64,000 nucleotides of DNA from Alkalihalophilus pseudofirmus (GCF_029094545.1 NZ_CP117835.1:3514001-3578000), one strand, 5' to 3'. Positions 22,587-32,144 are shown, counted from the first letter of the stretch. Notes: generated by a model from the sequence alone, not told the origin. Program-made: numbers and translations.

Positions 22587-23606
22587 TTACTCAATTTCAA
22601 GCAATCGTCTTGCTGCAGATTCATCTGTAATCAGCACATCGCTTGGGCGGTATTTCATGTATGCAGAGATGGCCTCTGCCTTAGATTCTCCCCCAGCAAC
22701 GCTTATCACATACTTGTTATCTAATTCATCAAGCTGCAGGCCGATCGTACGCTGTTTGTGAATAATGTCCCCTTCACGGTTAAAGTAGTAGCCAAATGCT
22801 TCTGCTACCGCTTGTTCCCGCTCAATCTTCTCGATAAACGTGCTCTTAGATCCTCGGCGTGACGCCATTGTATTGGCTTCACCTATTCCATGAATAACCA
22901 CACGGGCTGATTTAATCAGCTTTAGGATATCCCCGATTGAAGGCTCTAATACAAGAGAAGAATAAGCTTCTTCACTTAATTGGTCAGGAACGTGAAGCAG
23001 CCTGTACTGAGCCCCTGCTCTTGTTGCAAGCTCGGCGCTGATTGTATTGGCTTGATTTTCTACGTTCTCTCCTAACCCGCCGCGTGCCGGCACAAATGTA
23101 ACATCCCGCATTCCAGCATCAGGCGTCATCATTTCAGCAACAGCGGCTAGTGTCGTCCCTCCCATTACAGCAATGACATCACTTGGTTCGCGTTTGGCTT
23201 TTAATTCAGCCACACTCGCACGTCCAAGCTCATGCTTTACCCAATGGTCTTGATCACTATTTCCAGCGACAACTAATACCTTTTTCACACCAAGCTTATG
23301 CTCTACTTGCTCTTCAAGATTTCTTAGACCAAGCAATTCTTTCATTACATCTTCCAGCTGATAAAACAGCGCCTCTCCAGAAGGTGTAACTGTCATTCCT
23401 GATGTAGCAAAGTGAACGAGGCCTTGGTCTTTTAAAAACGTCACTTCTGTTCTCAGCACTCGCTCTGACATTTGCAGATTTGTGGATAAACTTCTTCTAC
23501 CAATCGGCTGCATCAAACGAATGTACTGGAGAATTTTGAAACGTTTTACCATAACATCGAGCAAGTCTGGTAATAATTTTTGCTGAATATCTAATAATAC
23601 TCGCAT
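22587..23606 (-). CDS. cggR: Central glycolytic genes regulator CggR
   Basis: CggR is a SorC-family repressor that senses fructose 1,6-bisphosphate and controls the gapA operon. The 339-residue protein has an N-terminal winged helix (VKRFKILQYIRLMQPIGRRSLSTNLQMSERVLRTEV) and the C-terminal sugar-binding domain (VIAVMGGTTLAAVAEMM, FVPARGGLGENVENQANTI, HGIGEANTMASRRG). ATG at 23606 with GAGGAG upstream. Its operator lies 45 bp upstream, so it is autoregulated. Confidence 0.96.
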   Translation of the reverse strand: MRVLLDIQQKLLPDLLDVMVKRFKILQYIRLMQPIGRRSLSTNLQMSERVLRTEVTFLKDQGLVHFATSGMTVTPSGEALFYQLEDVMKELLGLRNLEEQVEHKLGVKKVLVVAGNSDQDHWVKHELGRASVAELKAKREPSDVIAVMGGTTLAAVAEMMTPDAGMRDVTFVPARGGLGENVENQANTISAELATRAGAQYRLLHVPDQLSEEAYSSLVLEPSIGDILKLIKSARVVIHGIGEANTMASRRGSKSTFIEKIEREQAVAEAFGYYFNREGDIIHKQRTIGLQLDELDNKYVISVAGGESKAEAISAYMKYRPSDVLITDESAARRLLEIE

Positions 23607-23650
23607 CACACAAAACTCCTCATTCGTTACTCACATAAAATTCCTATCGG

Positions 23651-23686
23651 GTTATTTTGCGTCCCGCGCAGTCATTTTACGTCCCG
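23651..23686 (-). promoter_or_regulatory. CggR operator
   Basis: The minus strand reads CGGGAC-N6-TGAC-N4-CGGGAC-N6-TAAC, matching the two-repeat CggR operator known from B. subtilis (CGGGAC-N6-TGTC-N4-CGGGAC-N6-TGTC) with only single-base differences in the second half-sites. It sits between the promoter and cggR. Confidence 0.85.
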
Positions 23687-23725
23687 ATATGGGTAAAAAA
23701 AGATCAAATCCTCATCTTCACGTTC

Positions 23726-23754
23726 ATTTTAACAAGGATATGATCTCGTTACAA
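23726..23754 (-). promoter_or_regulatory. Sigma-A promoter of cggR-gapA operon
   Basis: TTGTAA (23749-23754) and TAAAAT (23726-23731) are 17 bp apart on the minus strand, with the CggR operator about 35-70 bp downstream of the expected start, suiting road-block repression. Confidence 0.55.
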
Positions 23755-23761
23755 GCGATAT

Positions 23762-24019
23762 TTACCCAATTATCTGAAGTAAACGTTTTCTTATTTTTTC
23801 TTTTGATAATTGCCCGTAATCAAGTTCTTCGATTCCCTCTTCTGTTTCTACTGCTGCGACTGGAATCATAATTTGATATTTCAACAGCAGATCATCATCT
23901 TTGTAAATATCCACTACGGATAACTCAAAAGGAAGCTCATCCTTTAGTTCTTTGAGAACCTGTTCCCCTTTATCACAAAGCGGACATTGTTCTTTCGAAT
24001 ACATTACTACGTGTAGCAT
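23762..24019 (-). CDS. Glutaredoxin-like protein (DUF836)
   Basis: This 85-residue thioredoxin-fold protein carries a CPLC redox motif near the N-terminus (VVMYSKEQCPLCDKGEQVL) and the cis-proline region MIPVAAVE. It matches the small glutaredoxin family that commonly lies between rpoN and cggR in bacilli. It starts 18 bp after the rpoN stop, so cotranscription with rpoN is likely. Its 3' end abuts the cggR promoter. Confidence 0.85.
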   Translation of the reverse strand: MLHVVMYSKEQCPLCDKGEQVLKELKDELPFELSVVDIYKDDDLLLKYQIMIPVAAVETEEGIEELDYGQLSKEKIRKRLLQIIG

Positions 24020-24036
24020 GTGTCACTATTCATCTC

Positions 24037-25377
24037 CTATTCATACCTCTTGCGCTTTGAGGAAGACGGAATGCCAAGCTCATCTCTGTATTTTGCAATC
24101 GCACGGCGAGAAACAGTGATTCCTTTTTCACTCTCAAGCCATGTGACAATTTTTTGGTCTGATAATGGCTTTTGCTTTGATTCATTTGCAATCAACTCTT
24201 TAATCAACTCTTTGATTGATTGGCTTGAGGTCGATTCCCCGAAGCCGTTCTTCACACTTGATGTAAAGAATGCTTTCAGCTCATACAGCCCGCGCGGTGT
24301 CTGCGCGTATTTATGAGTGGTTGCACGGCTGACAGTGGACTCATGCATATCAATTTCTTCAGCAATATCCTTTAGTGTCAGCGGCTTCAATACCCCACTT
24401 TTTGATTCAAAGAAATCGCGTTGATGACGAACGATCGCTTCGGCTACTTTTTTAATCGTCTGTTGACGCTGTTCAATACTTTTTAGGAGCCATTGAATCT
24501 GCTGATATTTTTGCTTAGCATATTCAGTCGCTTCCGCTTGATTCGAACGATGCAGAAGCTGTTCATAATCACGGTTAAGCCGGATTGGCGGCAAGGAGTC
24601 ATCAATTAACTGCACGAATAACTCGCCGTTCTTCCATGTAATAGACAGGTCTGGAATTAAATAATTCGTCGGCTCTCCTGAGTACTGGGTGCCGGGACGC
24701 GGATCTAGTGTTTGAATTAAGTCGTACACATCTTGGATATCGCTCATTGTCACATCTAATTCAGCCGCAAGAGTCTTCCATTTTTTAGAGGCAAGATCCT
24801 CCATATGCCGGGAAACGATGATTTCAGCCAATGGCGCTTTATTTGAAAGGTGCTTAAGCTGCAAAAGAAGACATTCTGAAAGAGATCTAGCACCTATCCC
24901 GGCAGGCTCAAAGCTTTGCAAAATACGTAAAACATCTTCTCCCTCTTCTGTCGAGATCGCTAAATCACTGCACACCTCTTCAAACGGGCGGCAAAAGTAG
25001 CCGTCTTCTCTCAAGCTGAAAATAAAATAATGAAGCTGACGCTCAAGTTCTTCCGATAACGCAATCTCCCCAGCTTGGGAAACTAAGTGCTCGCTCAAAC
25101 TTTTATGGTCAACAAGGGCATAGTCAATAGGCGATGCCTCGTCTTCACTCTTTCTAGTGCTACCGGACCTCGGTGCCGATGCCCCTATATATGAAGATTC
25201 GCTCCCCGCTTGCATAGAAGCTTGATCTTGTAAGTCAATTAATGGATTCTCAAGTGCCTGTTCGTGTATGAAGGCGGACAAGTCTGTTGTGGAGTACTGC
25301 AACAAATTAATCGCCTGGCGCAGCTGCTGCGTCATAATTAATGTTGTTGTCTGCTGTTGAAAAAGACCAAACTGCAT
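24037..25377 (-). CDS. rpoN: RNA polymerase sigma-54 factor
   Basis: Sigma-54 (SigL in Bacillus) directs enhancer-dependent transcription. The 446-residue protein has a glutamine-rich activator-interacting start (FQQQTTTLIMTQQLRQAINLLQY), the core-binding region, a helix-turn-helix (DIAEEIDMHESTVSRATTHKY) and the C-terminal RpoN box VSRRAIAKYRDELGI. Start is the ATG at 25377 after GGAAGGAGGAAG; the frame extends further upstream without a ribosome binding site. The target operons are not in this window. Confidence 0.96.
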   Translation of the reverse strand: MQFGLFQQQTTTLIMTQQLRQAINLLQYSTTDLSAFIHEQALENPLIDLQDQASMQAGSESSYIGASAPRSGSTRKSEDEASPIDYALVDHKSLSEHLVSQAGEIALSEELERQLHYFIFSLREDGYFCRPFEEVCSDLAISTEEGEDVLRILQSFEPAGIGARSLSECLLLQLKHLSNKAPLAEIIVSRHMEDLASKKWKTLAAELDVTMSDIQDVYDLIQTLDPRPGTQYSGEPTNYLIPDLSITWKNGELFVQLIDDSLPPIRLNRDYEQLLHRSNQAEATEYAKQKYQQIQWLLKSIEQRQQTIKKVAEAIVRHQRDFFESKSGVLKPLTLKDIAEEIDMHESTVSRATTHKYAQTPRGLYELKAFFTSSVKNGFGESTSSQSIKELIKELIANESKQKPLSDQKIVTWLESEKGITVSRRAIAKYRDELGIPSSSKRKRYE

Positions 25378-25470
25378 AAACTTCCTCCTTCCTTCCGTAA
25401 AAGTATCATACCATAAAAACCAGATATGTGAGCCGCATTGTAAGCGCTTACTAAAATAGTATGAATACAA

Positions 25471-25780
25471 ATAAAAATCAGACCAACTAAAGCCATTATA
25501 CTACAGAAAAGTTGAGACGTCTCGTTTATGAGCGACTAGTCTTGATGGCCGGCAATTAGAAGTCCGGCCTTGACTTCGTTTGACGGACGGAAAGAACCTC
25601 GAGCGAATAGACGTCGAAACTAGACACGAAAAGTGAATTTGGCTCGTTTAGGTATGAAGGTGGTGGAGCTTTGGCAATGAGAAGCGGCTTTCGAACTCCC
25701 TTTAATGCCACCAGGAGCATTTCACGTTTGAACTACTTTAAATTCGGCTATGATGTAAGAAGGGTTTAAGCACCAACATA
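25471..25780. other. Intergenic region upstream of clpP
   Basis: No gene is visible. It holds a GGCCGG/CCGGCC hairpin (25547-25569) and several short complementary words around it (GACGTCTCG, GAGCGACTAG, AATAGACGTCGAAACTAGACACG), so part may be structured, but I cannot assign it. A weak sigma-B-like pair (GTTTAA at 25764, GGGAAT at 25781, 11 bp apart) lies at its end. Confidence 0.35.
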
Positions 25781-25811
25781 GGGAATAGTATGTAATAGAG
25801 GAGGCAAAACA

Positions 25812-25841
25812 TTTGACCTTCTTTGACCTATTAGGTATGAT
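25812..25841 (+). promoter_or_regulatory. clpP promoter with CtsR operator
   Basis: TTGACC (25813-25818) and TATGAT (25836-25841) are 17 bp apart. Overlapping the -35 region, the minus strand reads GGTCAAAGAAGGTCAAA (25812-25828), a perfect heptad-repeat CtsR box. CtsR is the known heat-shock repressor of clp genes in Firmicutes. Confidence 0.85.
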
Positions 25842-25955
25842 GTACATATATTTAAAAAGCCGTTCGTACATAAGAAACTGTTTACCAAACGGCGGCAAGA
25901 CAGCTAGAATCAGCCTAATGATTTTAGAACAATCCATTATAAGGAGGAACTGATT

Positions 25956-26543
25956 ATGAACTTAATTCCTACAGTTATTGAGCAGACAAACCGAGGTGAG
26001 CGTGCTTATGACATCTACTCTCGCCTACTTAAAGACCGTATCATCATGCTTGGCAGTGCCATTGATGACAACGTAGCAAACTCTATTGTTGCTCAACTTT
26101 TATTCCTACAAGCAGAAGATCCAGAAAAAGATATTTCTCTTTATATTAACAGCCCAGGTGGTTCGATCACAGCTGGTATGGCGATCTATGATACGATGAA
26201 CTTCATCAAGCCGAAAGTATCAACTATTTGTATCGGTATGGCAGCTTCTATGGGTGCATTCCTTCTTGCTGCTGGTGAGCCTGGCAAACGTCTTGCTCTT
26301 CCAAACAGTGAAGTAATGATTCACCAACCGCTTGGCGGAACACGCGGGCAAGCTTCTGATATCGAAATCCATGCTCGCCGCATTATTGAAATGCGCGAAA
26401 CATTAAACAAAATTCTTGCTGAGCGTACAGGTCAACCATTAGAAGTCATCGCACGCGATACAGACCGTGATAACTTCATGACTGCCTCAAGAGCAAAAGA
26501 ATACGGCTTAATTGACGAAGTAATTTCTTCACCAAAAAAATAA
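25956..26543 (+). CDS. clpP: ATP-dependent Clp protease proteolytic subunit
   Basis: ClpP forms the tetradecameric peptidase that works with ClpX, ClpC or ClpE. The 195-residue product has catalytic Ser98 (GMAASMGA), His123 (MIHQPLGG) and Asp172 (RDTDRDNFM). AAGGAGG precedes the ATG. It is monocistronic, repressed by CtsR at the upstream box, and ends in a terminator; tmRNA-tagged proteins made by the ssrA system here would be among its substrates. Confidence 0.98.
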   Translation: MNLIPTVIEQTNRGERAYDIYSRLLKDRIIMLGSAIDDNVANSIVAQLLFLQAEDPEKDISLYINSPGGSITAGMAIYDTMNFIKPKVSTICIGMAASMGAFLLAAGEPGKRLALPNSEVMIHQPLGGTRGQASDIEIHARRIIEMRETLNKILAERTGQPLEVIARDTDRDNFMTASRAKEYGLIDEVISSPKK

Positions 26544-26555
26544 TAACACACTGAA

Positions 26556-26584
26556 AACCCACCCGGCATTTTGTCAGGTGGGTT
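26556..26584 (+). terminator. clpP terminator
   Basis: AACCCACC/GGTGGGTT stem followed by TTCTTGTT, 13 bp past the stop codon. Confidence 0.75.
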
Positions 26585-26669
26585 TCTTGTTGTGGCTAAC
26601 CTCACTAGAGAAAGAACTAACTACCCACAAACATCTGTGCAGGGAAACGTAATATCTCTCCTTACAATG

Positions 26670-26983
26670 TTGTTGATTTCCTCTGTAGAGACTCGCTTCA
26701 AACTTTCCCAATTCTCGTTCTTATTTAATGATATCGCTTAAAGATTTCCTCCATACGATAGTTGTTGATTTCCGCTGCAGGCACACGCTTTCCGCGGGCG
26801 GCCCGGGAGCTTCCTCATCGTCTTCACTCATAACAGACATAAGTACACTGGAAAATGGCTCCACTGCAGCAATTGTTGATCTCCACTGCAGGGACTCGCT
26901 TTCCGCGGGCGGTCCGGGAGCTTCCTCATCGTCTTCACTCATAACAGACATAAGTACACTGGAAAATGGCTCCACTGCAGCAA
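26670..26983 (+). repeat. Three degenerate B' units upstream of a full B copy
   Basis: Unit boundaries TTGTTGATYT occur at 26670, 26762, 26873 and 26984. The last two steps are exactly 111 bp and the sequence between them is nearly identical, carrying a locus-specific tail (CATAACAGACATAAGTACAC) that ends in CTGCAGCAA. The first unit is more diverged and 92 bp long. ORFs here on both strands are repeat translations. Confidence 0.85.
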
Positions 26984-27076
26984 TTGTTGATCTCCACTGC
27001 AGGGACTCGCTTTCCGCGGGCGGTCCGGGAGCCTCCTCGGGCTTTCTGCACTGGACCCATAAAGTTGGACACTTTT

Positions 27077-27889
27077 TTAAGCAGCTTTTTGGGTACTGAG
27101 TCGATAAGCTACTGGACTTTTCCGGTTCAATCTTGATTTAATTCTCACATGGTTGTAGTAATAGATGTATTGTTCTAACTCTTCTTTGAAGTGTTCAATA
27201 CTATCAAATTCGTTTAAATAAAGGAACTCCGATTTCAGGATTCCAAAAAAGTTTTCCATGACAGAATTATCGTGACAGTTGCCTTTTCGAGACATACTTT
27301 GTGTGATGTTATGTTCTTTCAGTTTCCTTACGTAAGGGGCCATTCGATAGTGCCAACCTTGATCAGAATGAATCAAGAGATCATCGCCTTTATTTAGGTG
27401 CTTTAACCCTTGGTCCAACATCGTATCGACCAAATCATACGTTGGTCTTGATTGGAGCGTATAGGTTATCAGTTCGCCGTTAAACAGGTCAAATAGTGGA
27501 GACAGATAGAGCTTCTGTCCAAACAATTTAAATTCCGTAATGTCTGTCACCCACTTTTGATTAGGCTTCTCGGCTCTAAAGTTACGGTTTAGGATGTTTG
27601 GAGCTGCTTTTCCAACTTCTCCTTTATATGATTTGTATTTTTTCATTCGTACAAGGCATTTAAGCCCTAGGTCTCTCATCATTCGAAGCACTTTCTTTTT
27701 GTTAATCGCATATCCCTTTTCCTGAAGGAGGTCTGTAATACGACGATAGCCATATCGACCAAAGTGCTTATGGTAAATGAATGCAATTCTTCTTTTCCAT
27801 TTTCGATCAGGATCTGGTTCGCTCCATTTTTTTACAAGGTTATAGTAAGTGCTTCTAGGCATCTTGGCTATCTTTAACATTCGAATCAC
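27077..27889 (-). CDS. IS150-type transposase, OrfB (DDE integrase part)
   Basis: The catalytic half of the transposase shows the DDE residues in WVTDITEF, LIHSDQGWHY and NSVMENFFGILKSE. Coordinates begin at the first internal Met; the frame is open further upstream to the slippery heptamer A-AAA-AAG at 27970-27976, where ribosomes leaving OrfA would enter it to make the OrfAB fusion (KIKAKVVYELRNEFPV precedes the Met). No stop or frameshift disrupts it. Confidence 0.92.
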   Translation of the reverse strand: MIRMLKIAKMPRSTYYNLVKKWSEPDPDRKWKRRIAFIYHKHFGRYGYRRITDLLQEKGYAINKKKVLRMMRDLGLKCLVRMKKYKSYKGEVGKAAPNILNRNFRAEKPNQKWVTDITEFKLFGQKLYLSPLFDLFNGELITYTLQSRPTYDLVDTMLDQGLKHLNKGDDLLIHSDQGWHYRMAPYVRKLKEHNITQSMSRKGNCHDNSVMENFFGILKSEFLYLNEFDSIEHFKEELEQYIYYYNHVRIKSRLNRKSPVAYRLSTQKAA

Positions 27890-27915
27890 CGGGAATTCGT
27901 TCCTTAGTTCATATA

Positions 27916-28434
27916 CTACTTTCGCTTTGATTTTGTTGGTGATTGTTTTTCCTGAACTAAGGCTTTCAGCTTTTTTAAATACGCATTCTCCATACGCAGG
28001 TGTTCCAGTTCTCTTTTCATCTCTTCTATCGATTGGGTTGAAGAGTCGCTGTTGCCCTTGTTTTTATTCTGATTAGAAGTCATTGTAGAAAGCCCCTTTT
28101 CTCTTGGTTCAAGGGCATCTTCTCCAGCTGTTTCCCACTTTTTCTTCCATCTGCGAAGCATACATGGAACGGGAATATGAAAAATGGCTGATGCCTCTCG
28201 AATGGAGTAATTCTCTTCGGTCATAAATTGAATTACTTTCAGTTTAAAGGCAGCTGAATAGTTTGTATAGGGAAAGGTAAAAGCTTGATCCCCATGATAG
28301 CGAACTAACATCACCCAATATCGCAGCGTCGAATCATCTACGCCCACTTGATTTGCAAGTTCTCGATAACTGATGATTTCATTTAGATAACGTTTAGCCA
28401 CTTGAAGTTTATATTCCTTAGTGAACGTAGTCAT
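27916..28434 (-). CDS. IS150-type transposase, OrfA (DNA-binding part)
   Basis: A 172-residue protein with two helix-turn-helix units (SYRELANQVGVDDSTLRYW and SIREASAIFHIPVPCMLRRW) and a C-terminal leucine-zipper-like coil (IEEMKRELEHLRMENAYLKKLK). The slippery sequence TTA-AAA-AAG near its end allows -1 frameshifting into OrfB. Confidence 0.92.
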   Translation of the reverse strand: MTTFTKEYKLQVAKRYLNEIISYRELANQVGVDDSTLRYWVMLVRYHGDQAFTFPYTNYSAAFKLKVIQFMTEENYSIREASAIFHIPVPCMLRRWKKKWETAGEDALEPREKGLSTMTSNQNKNKGNSDSSTQSIEEMKRELEHLRMENAYLKKLKALVQEKQSPTKSKRK

Positions 28435-28915
28435 TTATGAAGGCGCCTCCTATTGTTGGTTGAGGTGTCCAACAATAGGGGTGCAGTACATTTCGCCCTG
28501 TGGGGTCTCCCCTGGCCACGCACTTCCCGCAGGAGTCGAGTCCCTTCCGCTCCAATCAACGGAGGAAGGATGTTATTTAGTGCCCCCATTTGATAATGAT
28601 CTGTTCAGAGACCCTTACAGATGAACCTAAGGATGTCTGCTTTTATATAATTTGAAATGAACCATAACTAAATCGCTACACACAATTATTACATAAAGCA
28701 ACACCCCAGCGGATGAAATATGCGGAGACTCCTGCGGTGCCTAGAGCAGGGCTGAGATCCCACAGGGCATAAGCCCGAGGAAGCTCAGCAGCTCACCGCG
28801 GAAAGCGAAGCATATTTCAGGAGCGACAAGCTTACACCTATCCCAGAAATGTTATGTTTTTTCATTTATTTAAACTGTTTATATGTCTGATCTCTCCCAA
28901 AAACTTTCCTGAACA

Positions 28916-28941
28916 CAAAAAAACGGCCCTGCATCAGGCCG
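28916..28941 (-). terminator. Terminator after crh
   Basis: CGGCC/GGCCG stem followed on the minus strand by seven T's, 7 bp beyond the crh stop. Confidence 0.8.
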
Positions 28942-28947
28942 CCTTTC

Positions 28948-29205
28948 TTAAGCTTCTTTCTCAACATAGGCAGCTAGTGCTTCCAACGCTTCTGCCTCAT
29001 CATGCCCCTCAGTAATAAGAGTAATCGTCGTGCCCTGGCTCAAAGCAAGGCTCATAAGACCCATAATACTCTTCGCATTCACTTTCTTTTCACCCTTTTG
29101 AATAAATACATCAGATGAAAAACGATTCGCCTCTTGAACAAATAGAGCTGCCGGTCTTGCTTGCAAACCGGTTTTTAGTTTAACTTGTACTTCTTTTTCT
29201 GCCAT
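28948..29205 (-). CDS. crh: HPr-like catabolite repression protein Crh
   Basis: Crh is an HPr paralogue that cannot carry sugar phosphotransfer but serves as a CcpA cofactor once phosphorylated at Ser46 by HPrK. This 85-residue protein has Gln15 in place of the catalytic His15 (KTGLQARPAALFV) and keeps Ser46 (NAKSIMGLMSL), which separates it from PtsH. It ends the whiA-yvcK-yvcJ cluster as in B. subtilis; its kinase hprK is also in this window. Confidence 0.96.
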   Translation of the reverse strand: MAEKEVQVKLKTGLQARPAALFVQEANRFSSDVFIQKGEKKVNAKSIMGLMSLALSQGTTITLITEGHDEAEALEALAAYVEKEA

Positions 29206-29239
29206 CTGTGTCCCTCCTCTACTGTTTTTCGTTCTAGTC

Positions 29240-30196
29240 TTACATTTTTAATTCCACCGATTGCCCAGAGCGAATACGTTCAGCCAGCTGGTCAATTTTC
29301 CGGAGACGATGATTGATGCCTGATTTACTAACGACACCGCTTTCCACCATTTCCCCAAGCTCTTTCAATGTAACATCTTGGTGTTTCATTCGAAGTTCTG
29401 CGATTTCACGTAGTTTCGGCGGAAGCTGCTCAAGGCCGATCTCACGTTCCACCAGCCGGATATTCTCCACTTGTCTTAAAGCTGCACCTACCGTCTTATT
29501 TAAGTTAGCGGTTTCGCAGTTTACAAGACGGTTTACAGAATTACGCATATCTTTCATAATACGCACGTCCTCAAAATAAAGAAGAGCTTGGTGTGCGCCG
29601 ATGATGTTTAAGAACTCCGTAATTTTTTCGCTCTCTTTCATATACGTGATGAACCCCTTCTTACGTTCCAAGGTTTTTGCATTTAGATCGTATTCGTTCA
29701 TCAATTCACATAAAGATTGATTATGTTCCTCATAGAGAGAAAAAACCTCTAAATGATAAGATGAGGTTTCTGGGTGATTAATTGAGCCCCCTGCTAAAAA
29801 CGCCCCTCTTAAGTATGCTCTCTTACAGCATGATGTGTTCACTATTTCTTGTGAGATCGTGCGGATAAACGAAAACCCTTCTCCAAGGATTCCAAGGTGC
29901 TCAAGCAATCGTTTTGCCTCATGAGAGATTCGAACAAGATAGACGTTATTTTTCTTTAAGCGCATCTTTTTTCGAACGAGAAGCTCCACAAAAATCTCTG
30001 GATATAACTTTTTAATTAAAGTGTAAATCCGACGAGCAATCGCTGCGTTCTCAGTGGTCACATCAAGCCCAAGCTGCTTGTTTCCAAGTGACATCGATCC
30101 ATTCATACGGATTAAAGCGGAAAGTTCTGCTTTAGCACAACAATCCTCTTGCTCAAACTGGGTTAGTTCTTTTTTTGTAGTGGCTGCGAAGGACAT
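29240..30196 (-). CDS. whiA: DNA-binding protein WhiA
   Basis: WhiA combines a LAGLIDADG-like N-terminal fold without nuclease activity and a C-terminal helix-turn-helix ([34 protein letters not shown]). In bacilli it influences chromosome segregation and cell division. Start is the ATG at 30196 ([12 protein letters not shown]) with AAAGGAGTG upstream, giving 318 residues. It lies between yvcK and crh. Confidence 0.95.
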   Translation of the reverse strand: MSFAATTKKELTQFEQEDCCAKAELSALIRMNGSMSLGNKQLGLDVTTENAAIARRIYTLIKKLYPEIFVELLVRKKMRLKKNNVYLVRISHEAKRLLEHLGILGEGFSFIRTISQEIVNTSCCKRAYLRGAFLAGGSINHPETSSYHLEVFSLYEEHNQSLCELMNEYDLNAKTLERKKGFITYMKESEKITEFLNIIGAHQALLYFEDVRIMKDMRNSVNRLVNCETANLNKTVGAALRQVENIRLVEREIGLEQLPPKLREIAELRMKHQDVTLKELGEMVESGVVSKSGINHRLRKIDQLAERIRSGQSVELKM

Positions 30197-30300
30197 TACG
30201 TTCACTCCTTTCAGCCGTGCAGCACGCATGTATGACCCGCTTTTACTAATTGATCGTTTGCAAAACCACACGCCAATATTCTAGTAACCTTTTACGCCAT

Positions 30301-31254
30301 TTACCTTTTATCTATTACATCTATCAATGCCTTAGATACTTTAATCGCATCATGTCTCAGCATTTTCTCATACTCCACAACAAAATGATCACAGATTATG
30401 CCGACGCCCATTGATTGAAGCCGGTCGGTATCTACAGTAACAGGGACAGCATGTTCTTTTGAATAATGCTTCCTCACTTCATCAGATACAGGTGACCCAT
30501 GAACGAGGATTTCATCTATCATACCTTTTCCGCAATGAGAAAACAACGCATCGAGGTGTTCGGAGGCTGTATAGCCGTCAGTCTCTCCACTTTGTGTCAT
30601 CACATTGCAGATATATACCTTTTTTGCTTCTGACTCTGAAACAGCTTCACTGATCCCTGGAACGAGCAGATTTGGCAGAACGCTTGTATATAGGCTTCCT
30701 GGCCCAAGTACGATGAGGTCTGCCTCTTGAATAGCTTTAACACTTTCATAAAGCGGACTAATGTCTGCTGGTGTTAAAAAGACCCGTTTAATTCGTTTTT
30801 TGGAAAGCGGTATTTTTGACTCCCCTGTTACCACGGTGCCATCTTCCATCTCACCATGTAAGACGACACTGCGATTAGCAGCAGGAAATACTTTTCCACG
30901 TACATTTAAGACCTTGCTGAGCTCTGCAATCCCTTTTGCAAAATCTCCAGTGAGAGACGTCATTCCTGCTAACAGCAAGTTGCCTAAGGAATGTCCTGAT
31001 AAGCCATTCCCATTTTGAAAACGATGCTGAAATAACTCTTCTACTAATGGCTCTACTTCAGCAAGGGCGACGAGAACGTTACGAACATCTCCAGGAGGCG
31101 GAATATCAAGCTCTTGCCTCAAACGCCCTGAGCTGCCCCCATCATCGGCCACTGTTACAACCGCCGTGATCGAAACAGGAAATGTTTTTAACCCTCGAAG
31201 CAATACAGATAGTCCTGTTCCTCCGCCGATTACAACAATTTTCTTTTGCTTCAC
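30301..31254 (-). CDS. yvcK: YvcK/GlmR family protein
   Basis: This 317-residue member of the CofD-like family shows [34 protein letters not shown] and [15 protein letters not shown]. In B. subtilis YvcK (GlmR) binds UDP-GlcNAc and supports wall precursor synthesis on gluconeogenic carbon. It overlaps rapZ by four bases. Confidence 0.95.
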   Translation of the reverse strand: MKQKKIVVIGGGTGLSVLLRGLKTFPVSITAVVTVADDGGSSGRLRQELDIPPPGDVRNVLVALAEVEPLVEELFQHRFQNGNGLSGHSLGNLLLAGMTSLTGDFAKGIAELSKVLNVRGKVFPAANRSVVLHGEMEDGTVVTGESKIPLSKKRIKRVFLTPADISPLYESVKAIQEADLIVLGPGSLYTSVLPNLLVPGISEAVSESEAKKVYICNVMTQSGETDGYTASEHLDALFSHCGKGMIDEILVHGSPVSDEVRKHYSKEHAVPVTVDTDRLQSMGVGIICDHFVVEYEKMLRHDAIKVSKALIDVIDKR

Positions 31255-32144
31255 GTTGTTTTTTCCTTCCCCTTTTCAATATCTCTATGACTCACATGCA
31301 TTACATACTCATTTGAAAATGCCTCACCAAAGTATTCTGCTAAAGTAACCGAACGGTGCTTTCCGCCAGTACATCCAATTCCGATGACAACCTGGCTCTT
31401 ACCTTCACGTTTATACTGTGGAAGCATATACGTCAGCAAGTCACGAAGCTTTTCAATAAATGTCTGTGTTTCACTCCACTTCAGTACATACGAAGACACT
31501 TCTTCATTTAATCCTGTTTGAGGTCTTAGATGATCGACATAATGAGGATTAGGCAGGAATCTCACATCAAAAACAAGGTCGGCATCAATCGGGATTCCGT
31601 ATTTAAAGCCAAACGACATGATATTGATTGAGAATGGATGACGATCCGTCGTTTTAAAACGCTGGATAATTCTCTCACGCAGCTGGATTGGCTTCATCTC
31701 TGTTGTATCAATAATCTGCTGGGCGCGGCCTTTTAACTCTTCAAGCAATTCACGTTCTTTTTTAATTCCATCCAGCGGAAGTCCGCCTTTAGCTAATGGA
31801 TGAGACCTTCTCGTTTCTTTGTAGCGTTGTACGAGCTTGGCATCCTTTGCATCTAAGAACAAAATTTGCATTTTAAGCTGGATGTTTTCTTCTATGCTGA
31901 TCGCATCAATTGCCTCAAATAAATGATCAAAAAATGCTTTCCCGCGAAGGTCGATAACGAGTGCGACTTTATTCATCGTCCCGTTTGAGCCTTTTAAGAG
32001 ATCAACAAATTTTGGAATTAAAGCAGGGGGCAAATTATCCACACAGAAATACCCTAAGTCTTCAAAACTTTGGACAGCCACAGTTTTTCCTGCCCCAGAC
32101 ATCCCTGTGATGATTACGATTTGTATTTCTTCTTGATTGGTCAT
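31251..32144 (-). CDS. rapZ: RapZ/YvcJ family nucleotide-binding protein
   Basis: A 297-residue P-loop protein with Walker A GMSGAGKT near residue 14, the block [17 protein letters not shown] and the C-terminal [19 protein letters not shown]. coli RapZ is an RNA-binding adaptor for RNase E; the Bacillus YvcJ homologue hydrolyses GTP and affects competence, so the adaptor role should not be assumed. Coupled to yvcK. Confidence 0.95.
   Translation of the reverse strand: MTNQEEIQIVIITGMSGAGKTVAVQSFEDLGYFCVDNLPPALIPKFVDLLKGSNGTMNKVALVIDLRGKAFFDHLFEAIDAISIEENIQLKMQILFLDAKDAKLVQRYKETRRSHPLAKGGLPLDGIKKERELLEELKGRAQQIIDTTEMKPIQLRERIIQRFKTTDRHPFSINIMSFGFKYGIPIDADLVFDVRFLPNPHYVDHLRPQTGLNEEVSSYVLKWSETQTFIEKLRDLLTYMLPQYKREGKSQVVIGIGCTGGKHRSVTLAEYFGEAFSNEYVMHVSHRDIEKGKEKTT

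Larger units (their letters stand above)
27047..28490 (-). mobile_element. IS3-family (IS150 group) insertion sequence, complete
   Basis: The 1444-bp element has 26-bp imperfect terminal inverted repeats (27047-27072 and 28465-28490, both TG.ACTG.ACCC.TA..GTTGGACAC) and is flanked by the 4-bp target duplication TTTC (27043-27046 and 28491-28494). It carries orfA and orfB on the minus strand joined by a -1 frameshift at A-AAA-AAG (27970-27976). All parts look intact, and the insertion is inside a B repeat. Confidence 0.9.
26984..28825 (+). repeat. Composite repeat, locus 3, interrupted by an IS
   Basis: The B element is split into 26984-27046 and 28495-28560 (129 bp when rejoined) by the IS. 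A 147-bp spacer and a 118-bp A element (28708-28825) follow. Rejoined B keeps the AGGGACTCG/CGAGTCCCT stem. Spacer words TAACTAAATCGCT and ATTATTACATAAAGCAA match the other loci. Confidence 0.85.

Noticed and set aside
26762-27046. CRISPR or minisatellite coding repeat
   Set aside because: Units are 111 bp, near-identical throughout with no spacer, and belong to the dispersed B family.
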